From NCBI GenBank assembly GCA_002308235.1, contig DBVS01000098.1:1-18046 (forward strand): a stretch of 18,046 nt of DNA. The letters are read 5' to 3'. Each line of letters starts with the position of its first letter. The first letter of the stretch is position 1. The DNA comes from Lachnospiraceae bacterium UBA1258 (lineage in GTDB: Bacteria; Bacillota; Clostridia; Lachnospirales; Lachnospiraceae). The notes under the pieces are model-generated. The model made no database searches and was not told where the DNA came from. It saw only the letters and a list, made by a program, of their open reading frames with translations. A program made the translations under genes and the position numbers. Positions 1 through 8,160 of the stretch are shown one piece after another.

Positions 1-959
1 TCTGCCTCGCCGGTACGCATCTGGCAGAGGGTGTTGTAATAACGACGGATGATCTCCTGATTGGCTGCTTCTTTTACGACGTCATCATCTATGATGCAGT
101 TGCCAGCCATATTTACGCCCATGTCGGTAGGTGACTTGTAAGGCGACTTACCTAAGATGGACTCAAACATAGCATTAAGCACGGGGAATACTTCCACGTC
201 TCTGTTGTAGTTTACGGTGGTTTCGCCGTAAGCTTCCAGGTGGAAGGGATCGATCATGTTAACGTCGTTAAGATCTGCGGTAGCAGCTTCATAAGCGATG
301 TTAACGGGGTGGTTCAAAGGAAGGTTCCAGATGGGGAAGGTTTCGAATTTGGCGTATCCTGCCTTAACTCCGCGCTTGCTTTCATGATAAAGCTGGGAAA
401 GACAAGTGGCCATTTTTCCGCTTCCGGGACCGGGTGCGGTGATCACCACCAGCGGTCTGGAGGTCTCAATATAGTCATTTTTACCGTAACCGTTGTCGCT
501 TACGATGAGAGGAATATTTGAGGGATAACCTTCGATGGGGTAGTGGAGATAGGATTTGATGTTAAGAGCCGAAAGTCTTGCCCTGAAAGCATCGGCTGCG
601 GGCTGTCCGGCATATTTGGTGATTACCACGCTTCCTACGTAAAGACCTACGTTCGTGAAAGCGTCTATCAGTCGCAAAACGTCGAGGTCGTAAGTGATAC
701 CCAGGTCCCCGCGTTTCTTGTTCTGTTCGATGGCATCTGCTCCGATGGCGATGACGATCTCCGCCTGATCTTTCATTTTAAGGAGCATTTTCAATTTACT
801 GTCGGGTTCGAATCCCGGCAGAACTCTCGAAGCGTGATAGTCATCGAAGAGCTTTCCTCCGAACTCCAGATACAATTTATCACCGAAAGAGGATATACGT
901 TTAAGGATCCTTTCGGATTGCATTTTGATGTATTTTTCGTTGTCAAAACCGATTTTCAT
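1..959 (-). CDS. DUF1846 / UPF0371 family protein, 3' end outside window
   Basis: The reading frame is open from an ATG at 957-959 to the window edge, giving 319 codons of a protein that is usually near 500 residues, so it is partial only because of the window. The translation shows family features: LYLEFGGKLFDDYHASRVLPG near residues 29-49, VVITKYAGQPAADAF near 111-125, a glycine-rich APGPGSGK loop at 175-182, and NYNRDVEVFPVL near 250-261. The family (DUF1846, UniProt UPF0371) is common in Firmicutes and has solved structures, but to my knowledge no settled biochemical role. The glycine-rich loop hints at nucleotide or phosphate binding, which is inference. A GGGGAGAG ribosome site sits just upstream of the ATG, and a TTGAAA-N17-TAAAAT promoter lies at 1004-1032. 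The gene is divergent from ftsH. Confidence 0.92.
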   Translation of the reverse strand, partial: MKIGFDNEKYIKMQSERILKRISSFGDKLYLEFGGKLFDDYHASRVLPGFEPDSKLKMLLKMKDQAEIVIAIGADAIEQNKKRGDLGITYDLDVLRLIDAFTNVGLYVGSVVITKYAGQPAADAFRARLSALNIKSYLHYPIEGYPSNIPLIVSDNGYGKNDYIETSRPLVVITAPGPGSGKMATCLSQLYHESKRGVKAGYAKFETFPIWNLPLNHPVNIAYEAATADLNDVNMIDPFHLEAYGETTVNYNRDVEVFPVLNAMFESILGKSPYKSPTDMGVNMAGNCIIDDDVVKEAANQEIIRRYYNTLCQMRTGEA

Positions 960-1003
960 TACTCTCTCCCCATTGTAAGAATTGTGTATATAATCATGGA
1001 ATT

Positions 1004-1032
1004 ATTTTACTCATCCGCAGAGGTGATTTCAA
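1004..1032 (-). promoter_or_regulatory. Promoter of the DUF1846 gene
   Basis: Read on the minus strand, TTGAAA (1027-1032) is followed after exactly 17 bases by TAAAAT (1004-1009). This matches the housekeeping sigma consensus at 5/6 in both boxes. It leaves an untranslated leader of about 40 bases before the ATG at 959. Confidence 0.65.
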
Positions 1033-1087
1033 GGGAAAAAGAGATGTTTTATTTATAGATTTTTCAGAGTTTTTCAGAAAAATTATA

Positions 1088-1116
1088 TTGCACCTCAATA
1101 TATTGCTACTTATAAT
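1088..1116 (+). promoter_or_regulatory. Promoter of ftsH
   Basis: TTGCAC (1088-1093), a 17-base spacer and a perfect TATAAT (1111-1116) lie 37 bases before the ftsH ATG. This is the strongest housekeeping-type promoter in the first part of the window. An AAGGAT ribosome site follows at 1142-1147. I see no CIRCE or other heat-shock operator next to it. Confidence 0.8.
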
Positions 1117-1153
1117 AGAATAGAAATTAACCCCTTTCAGCAAGGATAGAAAC

Positions 1154-3178
1154 ATGCCTAACGAAAATAATCAGAATAATCAGAATAATAACCAAAACGG
1201 TCCCAAGGGCCCCAGACTTGTGCCCATGCTCATAGCGGCACTGGTGGTCCTTCTTATAGTGAGCTATTTTACAAGAGCTCTTTCCAGCGCCACGAACAAA
1301 GAAATCACTTATAACGAATTCATTGAGATGCTGGACGGCGGTCAGGTAAAGAGCGTTTTCCTTGACAACGACAAGATCGTCATCACTCCCGTTGAGGAAA
1401 AGGCCTTAAATCCCTACATCGGCCGTGTGACCATCACCTATGTGACCGGTTACGTGGAAAACAACGAGCAGCTTTCTCAGAGACTGTTGGATTCGGGTGT
1501 TACCATCAGCGGTGAGATCCCGGACAACTCAAGTTGGCTCATTTCCATCATTCTTACATATATTCTGCCCATCGTACTTTTCTTTGTGCTCATCAGTTTC
1601 CTGTCAAACAAGATGGGAGGCGGTGCCGGCGGTTTCATGGGCGGTGTCGGCAAGTCCAACGCCAAGGTCTATGTGCAAAAAGAAACCGGAGTTACCTTTA
1701 AGGACGTTGCCGGCGAGAACGAAGCAAAAGAGTCTCTCGTGGAGGTTGTTGACTTCCTTCACAATCCCGGCAGATATACGAAGATCGGTGCGAAGCTTCC
1801 CAAGGGTGCTTTGCTGGTGGGACCTCCCGGAACCGGTAAGACCCTTCTTGCCAGAGCAGTTGCGGGTGAAGCCCATGTTCCTTTCTTTTCCCTCACAGGT
1901 TCTGACTTTGTTGAGATGTTTGTAGGTGTGGGTGCATCCCGTGTAAGAGACCTGTTCAGGGAGGCCAACAAGAACGCACCCTGTATCATATTTATCGATG
2001 AGATCGATGCCATCGGTCGTAGCCGTGACAGTAAGTACGGCGGCGGAAACGAGGAACGCGAGCAGACACTGAACCAGCTCCTTTCCGAGATGGACGGTTT
2101 CGATTCTTCCAAGGGTATTTTTATCCTGGCAGCCACCAACAGACCGGAAATCCTTGATAAGGCCCTGCTTCGTCCCGGCCGTTTTGACAGACGTATTATC
2201 GTAGACAAGCCCGATCTTAAGGGCCGTGTCGATATTCTTAAGGTTCATGCCAAGGGCGTTATGATGGATGAAACCGTAGACCTTGACGCCATCGCACTCG
2301 CCACCAGCGGTGCCGTAGGTTCGGACCTTGCCAACATGATAAACGAGGCCGCCATCAATGCGGTCAAGGAACACAGAGAACTTGTCAGCCAGAAGGATCT
2401 TTACGAGGCCGTTGAGCAGGTTCTTGTGGGTAAAGAAAAGAAGGACCGCATCATGAAGCCCGAGGAACGCAAGATCGTTTCCTATCACGAGGTGGGACAT
2501 GCTCTTGTGGCAGCGTTGCAGAAAAATGCGGAGCCCGTACAGAAGATCACCATCGTGCCCCGTACAATGGGCGCTCTCGGATACGTAATGCAGGTTCCGG
2601 AAGAAGAAAAATTCTTAAACACCGAGAAGGAATTAAGAGCCATGCTTGTCGGCCTTGTAGGCGGACGTGCGGCCGAGGAACTGGTATTTGATTCGGTTAC
2701 CACCGGTGCCGCAAACGACATTGAAAAGGCTACATCCATTGCCCGCAGCATGGTTACCCAGTACGGTATGAGCAAGCGTTTCGGACTTATCGGTCTTGAA
2801 ACGGTGGAGAGCAAGTATCTTGACGGCAGAAGTGTTCTTAACTGCAGCGAGGTCACCGCTTCACAGATTGATGAGGAAGTTATGGAGATCCTCAAAAACA
2901 GTTATGAGGAAGCAAAGAAGCTCCTTTCCGAAAACCGCGAGATCCTTGATAAGATCGCCGCATACCTGATTGAAAAAGAAACCATCACCGGCAAGGAATT
3001 CATGGAAATCTTCCGCAGAGAAAAGGGTATTCCCGATCCCGAGGAAGAGAAGAAGGCTGAGGAAGTCAAGGTTGAGGCACCTAAGGCAGAGGAAGCCAAG
3101 ACAGAGGACGCAAAGGCTGAAGCACCCGCGTCCGAGGAAACTAAGGCTGAAGCACCCAAGGTTGAAGAAGCCGAATAA
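1154..3178 (+). CDS. ftsH: ATP-dependent zinc metalloprotease FtsH
   Basis: Membrane-anchored AAA+ protease that unfolds and degrades membrane and short-lived cytoplasmic proteins. The 674 residues show an Asn/Gln-rich cytoplasmic start (3-15), a first membrane segment (about 22-40), a small external domain, and a second membrane segment (about 128-150). The AAA module follows, with Walker A GPPGTGKT at 223-230, pore motif FVGVG at 256-260, Walker B IIFIDEID at 278-285 and the second region of homology around 327-346. The protease has the zinc site HEVGH at 445-449 and a third ligand, probably Asp522, in GAANDIEKAT. All catalytic residues are present. The last ~45 residues are a low-complexity Glu/Ala/Lys/Pro tail with repeated EAPK..EEA units, longer than in short FtsH forms. 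The gene has its own promoter (1088-1116). No clear terminator follows; the palindromic block begins right after the stop. Confidence 0.98.
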   Translation: MPNENNQNNQNNNQNGPKGPRLVPMLIAALVVLLIVSYFTRALSSATNKEITYNEFIEMLDGGQVKSVFLDNDKIVITPVEEKALNPYIGRVTITYVTGYVENNEQLSQRLLDSGVTISGEIPDNSSWLISIILTYILPIVLFFVLISFLSNKMGGGAGGFMGGVGKSNAKVYVQKETGVTFKDVAGENEAKESLVEVVDFLHNPGRYTKIGAKLPKGALLVGPPGTGKTLLARAVAGEAHVPFFSLTGSDFVEMFVGVGASRVRDLFREANKNAPCIIFIDEIDAIGRSRDSKYGGGNEEREQTLNQLLSEMDGFDSSKGIFILAATNRPEILDKALLRPGRFDRRIIVDKPDLKGRVDILKVHAKGVMMDETVDLDAIALATSGAVGSDLANMINEAAINAVKEHRELVSQKDLYEAVEQVLVGKEKKDRIMKPEERKIVSYHEVGHALVAALQKNAEPVQKITIVPRTMGALGYVMQVPEEEKFLNTEKELRAMLVGLVGGRAAEELVFDSVTTGAANDIEKATSIARSMVTQYGMSKRFGLIGLETVESKYLDGRSVLNCSEVTASQIDEEVMEILKNSYEEAKKLLSENREILDKIAAYLIEKETITGKEFMEIFRREKGIPDPEEEKKAEEVKVEAPKAEEAKTEDAKAEAPASEETKAEAPKVEEAE

Positions 3179-3180
3179 AA

Positions 3181-3379
3181 TTCCGCCGCGGGCTGTCTGC
3201 AATTTTGCAAGCAAACCTTTAGGCGGGAACCGAAGCGAAAATCCACTGCGTACGAAGACTTGCGTTTGAGGTGAGAGCTTCACTTGCACGCGAACACCGA
3301 AAACGCGTAGTCGAAGTAGCAGTTAGTTGAGCGGAGTGGAGCCGTGTTTGCGGCAAATGCAGCAGACCGCGGCGGGAAT
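3181..3379. repeat. GC-rich nested inverted-repeat block between ftsH and uvrC
   Basis: The block starts with CCGCCGCGG (3183-3191) and ends with its perfect reverse complement CCGCGGCGG (3367-3375). Nested inside, in mirrored order, are TCTGC/GCAGA (3196-3200/3362-3366), GCAAAC/GTTTGC (3211-3216/3346-3351), CCACTGC (3243-3249) against GTGG (3336-3339) and GCAGT (3319-3323), and GCGTTT/AAACGC (3262-3267/3301-3306). A GTGA/TCAC hairpin sits at the centre. The whole can fold into one long imperfect hairpin. It has no coding frame that looks real, and its composition differs from the flanking AT-rich gaps. It resembles a MITE-like or dispersed non-coding repeat, but I cannot name a family and see no clear target duplication. 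Only one copy is in this window. Confidence 0.6.
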
Positions 3380-3392
3380 ATTAATAGCATAT

Positions 3393-5258
3393 ATGTTCAA
3401 CATCGATGAAGAGCTGAGTAAGCTCCCGCACAAGCCCGGAGTTTACATCATGCATGACGAAAAGGATAATGTGATATACGTAGGTAAGGCCGTAAACCTG
3501 TATAACAGGGTTCGGTCTTATTTTCGCGCTTCCACCAAGAAAACTCCCAAGATTCAGCGCATGGTTTCTTTGATCCATCATTTTGAATATATTGTGGTGG
3601 ATTCGGAATTGGAGGCTCTGGTCCTCGAAAACAATCTTATCAAAGAATACAATCCCAAATACAACACACTTCTTAAAGATTCAAAGACCTATCCTTATAT
3701 CAAGGTTTCCCTTAATGAGGATTTCCCGCGTATTTTCATGGTTCGAAAAACCTTCAAGGACAAAGCAAAGTATTACGGTCCCTTCACCAGCGCCCAGGCG
3801 GTGAACGAAACCATCTCCCTTCTTAACGCCACCTACGGCCTTAAGACCTGCAATAAGGTCGTGGAAGAAGGAAAGCCAAACGGGCGGCCCTGCCTTAATT
3901 TCCACATGAATCGTTGCAGCGCTCCCTGCCGTGGCTGTGTTTCCAAGGAGGAATACAGAAAGCAGGTGGATCTTGCCATGGACTTTCTTAACGGCAATGA
4001 CAAGACCATCGTTCGAGACTTAAAAGCAAAGATGGAAGAAGCATCGGAGCGCCTGGATTTTGAGGAGGCCATCAAATATCGGGAATTGCTGGAAAGTGCC
4101 GCCAGGATCGTGGAACGCCAGAAGATCACCGATACAGACGAAGGCGACAGAGACATTATCGGAATCTGCGCCGACGAAACCGACGCTGTGGTACAGGTTT
4201 TCTTTATGCGCGGCGGTAAGATGATCGGAAGAGAACATCACCACATCGGCGAAATTGAAGGTGCGAAAAAGAAAGAGATTCTCACGGAATTTGTGAAGCG
4301 TTATTACACCGGAACCCCCTTTGTTCCGCGCGAGATCATGCTTCCCTTTGAGATAGACGAGTCCGAAATAATCGCAGAGTGGCTATCGGGAATCAAAGGC
4401 GTGAAGGTTAAACTCCTGACGCCCAAGGTGGGAACCAAGGAACGGCTGGTGGAGCTTGCCTGCAAGAATGCGGAAACGGTCCTTACCAGGGACAAAGAAA
4501 GACTTATCATCGAAGAAAAGACCACCAGAGGCGCCATGGAAGAGCTTTGCGACATTCTTGATCTTCCCGATGCCCGCAGAGTGGAAGCCTTCGATATTTC
4601 AAACACCAACGGATTTGAAAATGTGGGTTCAATGGTGGTTTTCGAGGACGGTAAGCCTGTGAAGGGAGATTACAGGAAATTTAAGATCCGTTCCGTGGAA
4701 GGTCCCGACGATTATGCCTGCATGCATGAGGTCCTTTCCAGAAGATTCCTCCACGGATTCAATGAGCGTGAACAGCTCTCAGCCGAAAATATGGAGAATT
4801 CCTACGGAAGTTTCGCAAGATTTCCGGATCTTCTTTTGATGGACGGCGGCAAAGGTCAGGTCAATATCGCGAAACAGGTGCTTTCCGAACTTAAACTGGA
4901 TATTCCCGTTTGCGGTATGGTAAAGGATGATAACCACAATACCAGAGGCTTGTATGTCGAAGGGGAGGAAATCTCCATCAAGCGTACTTCCGAAGCCTTT
5001 AAACTGATTACCAGGATCCAGGATGAAGCCCACAGATTTGCCATTGAATACCATAAGAGCCTAAGGAGCAAACAGCAGGTGCACTCGGTTCTTGATGACA
5101 TTCCGGGTATAGGCCCCGCAAGACGTAAAGCCCTGATGCGAAGCTTTGATTCCATTGCGGAAATAAAAGAAGCAAGTGTGGAGCGCATCAACGCGGTGGA
5201 TGGAATCACCAAAGAGCAGGCAGAGCGGGTATATGCATTTTTTCACACCGATATGTAA
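3393..5258 (+). CDS. uvrC: UvrABC system protein C (excinuclease subunit)
   Basis: Nuclease of nucleotide excision repair that cuts on both sides of a lesion held by UvrB. In 621 residues it has the GIY-YIG domain at the start (GVYIM at 16-20, VIYVGKA at 28-33), then four cysteines (153, 167, 175, 179) in the pattern that binds an iron-sulfur cluster in UvrC proteins. The UVR motif that contacts UvrB is near 204-236. The RNase H-like nuclease has Asp401, Asp484 (LLLMDGGKGQVN) and His547. A C-terminal helix-hairpin-helix (LDDIPGIGPARRK) follows. The ATG at 3393 is chosen because MFNIDEELSKLPHKPGVY matches the usual UvrC N-terminus. Longer in-frame starts (ATG 3357, TTG 3327) would translate the repeat block. 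The ribosome site is poor: the nearest purine run, GGCGGGA at 3371-3377, is about 15 bases away and belongs to the repeat end. Confidence 0.97.
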   Translation: MFNIDEELSKLPHKPGVYIMHDEKDNVIYVGKAVNLYNRVRSYFRASTKKTPKIQRMVSLIHHFEYIVVDSELEALVLENNLIKEYNPKYNTLLKDSKTYPYIKVSLNEDFPRIFMVRKTFKDKAKYYGPFTSAQAVNETISLLNATYGLKTCNKVVEEGKPNGRPCLNFHMNRCSAPCRGCVSKEEYRKQVDLAMDFLNGNDKTIVRDLKAKMEEASERLDFEEAIKYRELLESAARIVERQKITDTDEGDRDIIGICADETDAVVQVFFMRGGKMIGREHHHIGEIEGAKKKEILTEFVKRYYTGTPFVPREIMLPFEIDESEIIAEWLSGIKGVKVKLLTPKVGTKERLVELACKNAETVLTRDKERLIIEEKTTRGAMEELCDILDLPDARRVEAFDISNTNGFENVGSMVVFEDGKPVKGDYRKFKIRSVEGPDDYACMHEVLSRRFLHGFNEREQLSAENMENSYGSFARFPDLLLMDGGKGQVNIAKQVLSELKLDIPVCGMVKDDNHNTRGLYVEGEEISIKRTSEAFKLITRIQDEAHRFAIEYHKSLRSKQQVHSVLDDIPGIGPARRKALMRSFDSIAEIKEASVERINAVDGITKEQAERVYAFFHTDM

Positions 5259-5289
5259 AAAGTTAGACGTAGAATAAGAAAACGGAATG

Positions 5290-5301
5290 TGGTAATATAA
5301 T
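5290..5301 (+). promoter_or_regulatory. Candidate extended -10 promoter before hprK
   Basis: The 81-bp gap between uvrC and hprK contains TGG-TAATAT (5290-5298) overlapping a perfect TATAAT (5296-5301). No convincing -35 box is found at 16-18 bases upstream, so this would depend on the extended -10 TG. It could give hprK and downstream genes expression independent of uvrC. Confidence 0.4.
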
Positions 5302-5339
5302 CGTGTTATTTGTTTGAATATTGACAAGGAGGGTTAAAC

Positions 5340-6281
5340 ATGCCGAATGTAGGACTTGATGCCATAATTGAGAAGATGAAGCTTGAAAACCTCACTCCCG
5401 AGGTGGATACGAGTAACATCAAGATCACACAGCCCGATATCAACAGGCCCGCACTTCAGATGGCCGGGTATTTCGAGCACTTTGACGCTACCCGTCTTCA
5501 GATCATCGGTTTCGTTGAATACACCTATATGGAGAGCCTGTCCGTTCAGAAGAAACGCTCTGCCTACAAGCAGCTGCTTTCTTACGACATACCCGCCATT
5601 GTTTTCTGCAGAGAATTGATACCCGATGACATTTTTAAAGAAATGGCTGTCGAACGAAACATTCCCCTGCTTATGACCAAGAAATCCACTTCGGATTTCA
5701 TGGCTGAAATAATCAGATGGCTGAACGTAAAGCTTGCTCCCTGTATCGTGGTCCACGGCGTATTGGTGGATGTATACGGCGAAGGCGTGCTTATCACCGG
5801 TGAAAGCGGCATCGGTAAATCCGAGGCTGCTCTTGAACTTATCAAAAGAGGTCACAGACTTGTGTCCGATGATGCGGTTGAGATCAGGAAAGTAAGCGAC
5901 GATACCCTTATAGGATCCGCTCCCGACGTTACGAAGCACTTTATCGAGCTTCGCGGTATCGGTATCGTGGATGTTAAGACCCTGTTCGGTGTATCCAGCG
6001 TAAAAGATACCCAGTCCATCGACCTGGTCATTCGGCTCGAGGAGTGGTCCAAGGACAAGGAATTCGACAGACTCGGCCTTGAAGAGCAATATACGGAATA
6101 TCTCGGAAACAAGGTTGTCTGCCACAACATTCCCATAAGACCCGGCCGAAACCTTGCCATCATCTGTGAGTCGGCGGCGGTCAACTATCGACAGAAGAAG
6201 ATGGGATACAATGCCGCTCAGGAATTCTACAAGAGAATTCAGGAAAATTTTGCGAAAAAGAGAGAAGAGGACGAAGAATAA
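5340..6281 (+). CDS. hprK: HPr kinase/phosphorylase
   Basis: Bifunctional sensor enzyme of Firmicute carbon catabolite control. It phosphorylates Ser46 of HPr (and Crh) when glycolytic intermediates are high and removes the phosphate when they are low. The 313 residues match the usual length. The N-terminal half is the variable domain. The catalytic half has His139, the P-loop GESGIGKS at 154-161, SDD at 176-178, and the HprK signature IELRGIGIVDVKTLFG at 202-217. The C-terminal helix ends in an acidic/basic tail. The start is fixed by a strong AAGGAGGG ribosome site at 5326-5333. The stop overlaps the glucokinase ATG by one base (TAATG), indicating coupled translation. Its likely partner in this window is the HPr-like protein at 9884-10144. 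Confidence 0.98.
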   Translation: MPNVGLDAIIEKMKLENLTPEVDTSNIKITQPDINRPALQMAGYFEHFDATRLQIIGFVEYTYMESLSVQKKRSAYKQLLSYDIPAIVFCRELIPDDIFKEMAVERNIPLLMTKKSTSDFMAEIIRWLNVKLAPCIVVHGVLVDVYGEGVLITGESGIGKSEAALELIKRGHRLVSDDAVEIRKVSDDTLIGSAPDVTKHFIELRGIGIVDVKTLFGVSSVKDTQSIDLVIRLEEWSKDKEFDRLGLEEQYTEYLGNKVVCHNIPIRPGRNLAIICESAAVNYRQKKMGYNAAQEFYKRIQENFAKKREEDEE

Positions 6282-7213
6282 TGGCTAAATACGTTTTCGG
6301 AGTTGATATAGGCGGGACCACGGTCAAGATCGGACTTATTTCAACTGACGGAACCATGATAGAAAAGTGGGAGATCCCTACTCGTAAAGAAAACAACGGC
6401 GCCAACATCCTTTCTGATGTGGCTGCTTCAATCAAAGGAAAACTTGCAGAAAGAAACATTCCCGATTCGGAAGTGGCGGGTGTGGGTGTCGGAGTTCCCG
6501 GCCCCGTTTCTGCGGACGGACTGGTGCTCCGTGCGGTCAATCTCGGCTGGACCGATTTAAATGTAAGCAAAGAGTTTGAAAAGCTCACGGGCTTTAAGAC
6601 AGCAGCGGGCAATGATGCCAACGTTGCGGCTCTCGGTGAAATGTGGAAGGGCGGCGGTATGGGTTATAACAGTATCGTCATGGTAACCCTCGGAACCGGT
6701 GTCGGCGGCGGTATCATCATCGACGGAAAGATCCTGACGGGTGCCCTTGGTGCAGGCGGTGAGATCGGCCACATTCACGTACGCGACGGCGAAGAAAAAG
6801 CCTGCGGATGCGGAAATCACGGTTGCTTTGAGCAGTATTGCTCCGCTACCGGCGTATCGAATCTTGCAAAGAAGCATTTTGAAAATTATAACGGTACGAC
6901 TGTTCTTACAAAGGAAGATCTTTCCGCGAAGGCCGTATTTGACGGTGTGAAGGTGGGAGACGCCCTTTCAAAGGAAATTGCCGAAGAATTCGGTGAGTGC
7001 CTCGGCAAAGGACTTTCCGTGATAGCTACCATCATCAATCCCGAAGCCATCGTCATCGGCGGCGGAGTATCGAAGGCCGGACAGGTTATAATCGACTATA
7101 CGATGCCTTCCTTCAAGGAAAACGTATTCTCCGATTGCGGTAAATTAAAGATGCTGCTTGCTACCCTCGGAAATGACGCGGGTATGTACGGAGCGGCCAG
7201 GCTTGTATTATAA
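6281..7213 (+). CDS. ROK family glucokinase
   Basis: Predicted ATP-dependent hexokinase, probably glucose to glucose-6-phosphate in the cytoplasm. The 310 residues show the phosphate-binding motif DIGGTTVKIG at 9-18, catalytic Asp112 in AGNDANVAALGE, the adenosine-side motif LGTGVGGG at 137-144, and the ROK zinc site: EIGH with His164 plus Cys175, Cys177 and Cys182 in CGCGNHGC. The presence of these residues and the neighbouring hprK favour a true sugar kinase over a ROK repressor; there is no N-terminal helix-turn-helix. Its position right after hprK is typical of Lachnospiraceae and links free-sugar phosphorylation to catabolite sensing. Substrate is inferred from family; other hexoses are possible. 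The ATG overlaps the hprK stop by one base. Confidence 0.93.
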   Translation: MAKYVFGVDIGGTTVKIGLISTDGTMIEKWEIPTRKENNGANILSDVAASIKGKLAERNIPDSEVAGVGVGVPGPVSADGLVLRAVNLGWTDLNVSKEFEKLTGFKTAAGNDANVAALGEMWKGGGMGYNSIVMVTLGTGVGGGIIIDGKILTGALGAGGEIGHIHVRDGEEKACGCGNHGCFEQYCSATGVSNLAKKHFENYNGTTVLTKEDLSAKAVFDGVKVGDALSKEIAEEFGECLGKGLSVIATIINPEAIVIGGGVSKAGQVIIDYTMPSFKENVFSDCGKLKMLLATLGNDAGMYGAARLVL

Positions 7214-7232
7214 ACGGAGTTGGATTTAGGCA

Positions 7233-8144
7233 TTGAACTCATCTGTTTTGGTAGATCTTAAAAAAATAGTTTCGGAAGAGCATCTGCTTGTCGATGCGCC
7301 CATGAAGGAGTACACCACCTTCAAGACCGGCGGACCGGCTGCGGTGCTCGTTAACATTTACGGGCTGAACGAACTTTCCGCGGTGGTCAGATTGCTCAAA
7401 GAAAAGCAGGTTCCCTATACGCTTGTGGGGAACGGGAGCAACCTTCTTGTTTCAGACAAGGGTTATGACGGAGTTGTGATCCGCTTACGGGGAAGCTTTG
7501 ACGGCTTTACCGCCAAGGGAAACGTGATCGAAAGCGGTGCGGGAGCCACACTTTCAAGGCTTTGTTCCTTTGCCGCACAGGAAGGCCTTTCGGGACTTGA
7601 ATTTGCTTACGGCATACCCGGAACCGTCGGGGGCGCTCTTGTGATGAACGCGGGAGCCTATGACGGAGAGATTGCCGGAGTGGTTTCTTCGGTTACCCTT
7701 ATGGATCCTGAGGGAAAGATCAAAACCGTTTCCGGAAAAGAAATGAATTTTTCGTACAGGGACAGCCTTTTGAAGCATGAAGACTACATCGCGGTTGCGG
7801 CGGAGTTTACGCTTACAAAGGGAAAGATTGAAGATATACAGTTTAAGATGCAGGATTTTCTCGGAAGGAGAAAGTCAAAGCAGCCCCTTGAATATCCCAG
7901 TGCGGGCAGTACCTTTAAGCGCCCGGAGGGTTTCTTTGCGGGAAAGCTTATTGAAGATGCGGGTTTAGCCGGCAGATTTGTTGGCGGTGCCTGTGTTTCC
8001 AAGAAGCATTGCGGGTTTATCGTTAATGACGGCGGCGCGTCCTCCGAAGATATAAGCAACCTCATGAAGATCGTTCAGGATGAGGTTTTTGCGAAATTCG
8101 GAGTCATGCTTGAGCCGGAAGTTATAAAATTGGGTAATTTTTGA
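7233..8144 (+). CDS. murB: UDP-N-acetylenolpyruvoylglucosamine reductase
   Basis: FAD enzyme that reduces UDP-GlcNAc-enolpyruvate to UDP-MurNAc with NADPH, the second committed step of peptidoglycan precursor synthesis. The 303 residues carry the FAD-binding pattern YTTFKTGG (27-34), GNGSNLLVSD (66-75), and GLEFAYGIPGTVGGALVMNAGAYDGE (121-146). The catalytic residues appear to be Arg176 (SYRDS), Ser226 (SAGSTFKRP) and Glu294 (EPEVIKL). The loop lengths fit the type II MurB of Firmicutes. The start is a TTG at 7233. It has GGAG at 7216-7219, somewhat distant at 13 bases, and no in-frame ATG precedes the conserved region. The gene follows the glucokinase after 19 bases, in the same operon. Confidence 0.97.
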   Translation: MNSSVLVDLKKIVSEEHLLVDAPMKEYTTFKTGGPAAVLVNIYGLNELSAVVRLLKEKQVPYTLVGNGSNLLVSDKGYDGVVIRLRGSFDGFTAKGNVIESGAGATLSRLCSFAAQEGLSGLEFAYGIPGTVGGALVMNAGAYDGEIAGVVSSVTLMDPEGKIKTVSGKEMNFSYRDSLLKHEDYIAVAAEFTLTKGKIEDIQFKMQDFLGRRKSKQPLEYPSAGSTFKRPEGFFAGKLIEDAGLAGRFVGGACVSKKHCGFIVNDGGASSEDISNLMKIVQDEVFAKFGVMLEPEVIKLGNF

Positions 8145-8160
8145 CGGGAGAATGGGTTAA

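Noticed and set aside
240..1058. Plus-strand open frames opposite the DUF1846 gene (240-521 and 543-1058)
   Set aside because: Their translations resemble no family, they lack ribosome sites, and the minus strand carries a clear conserved protein through the same bases.
1604..2500. Long minus-strand open frame of about 298 codons inside ftsH
   Set aside because: It is the antisense shadow of highly conserved FtsH coding sequence; no ribosome site or promoter and no recognisable motifs.
3327..3392. N-terminal extension of uvrC from TTG 3327 or ATG 3357
   Set aside because: The extra residues would be translated from the palindromic repeat and do not match UvrC N-termini; MFNIDEELSKLPHKPGVY at 3393 does.
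5334..6125. Minus-strand open frame of about 263 codons inside hprK
   Set aside because: Antisense shadow of a complete hprK gene with all catalytic motifs; the composition follows from the sense codons.
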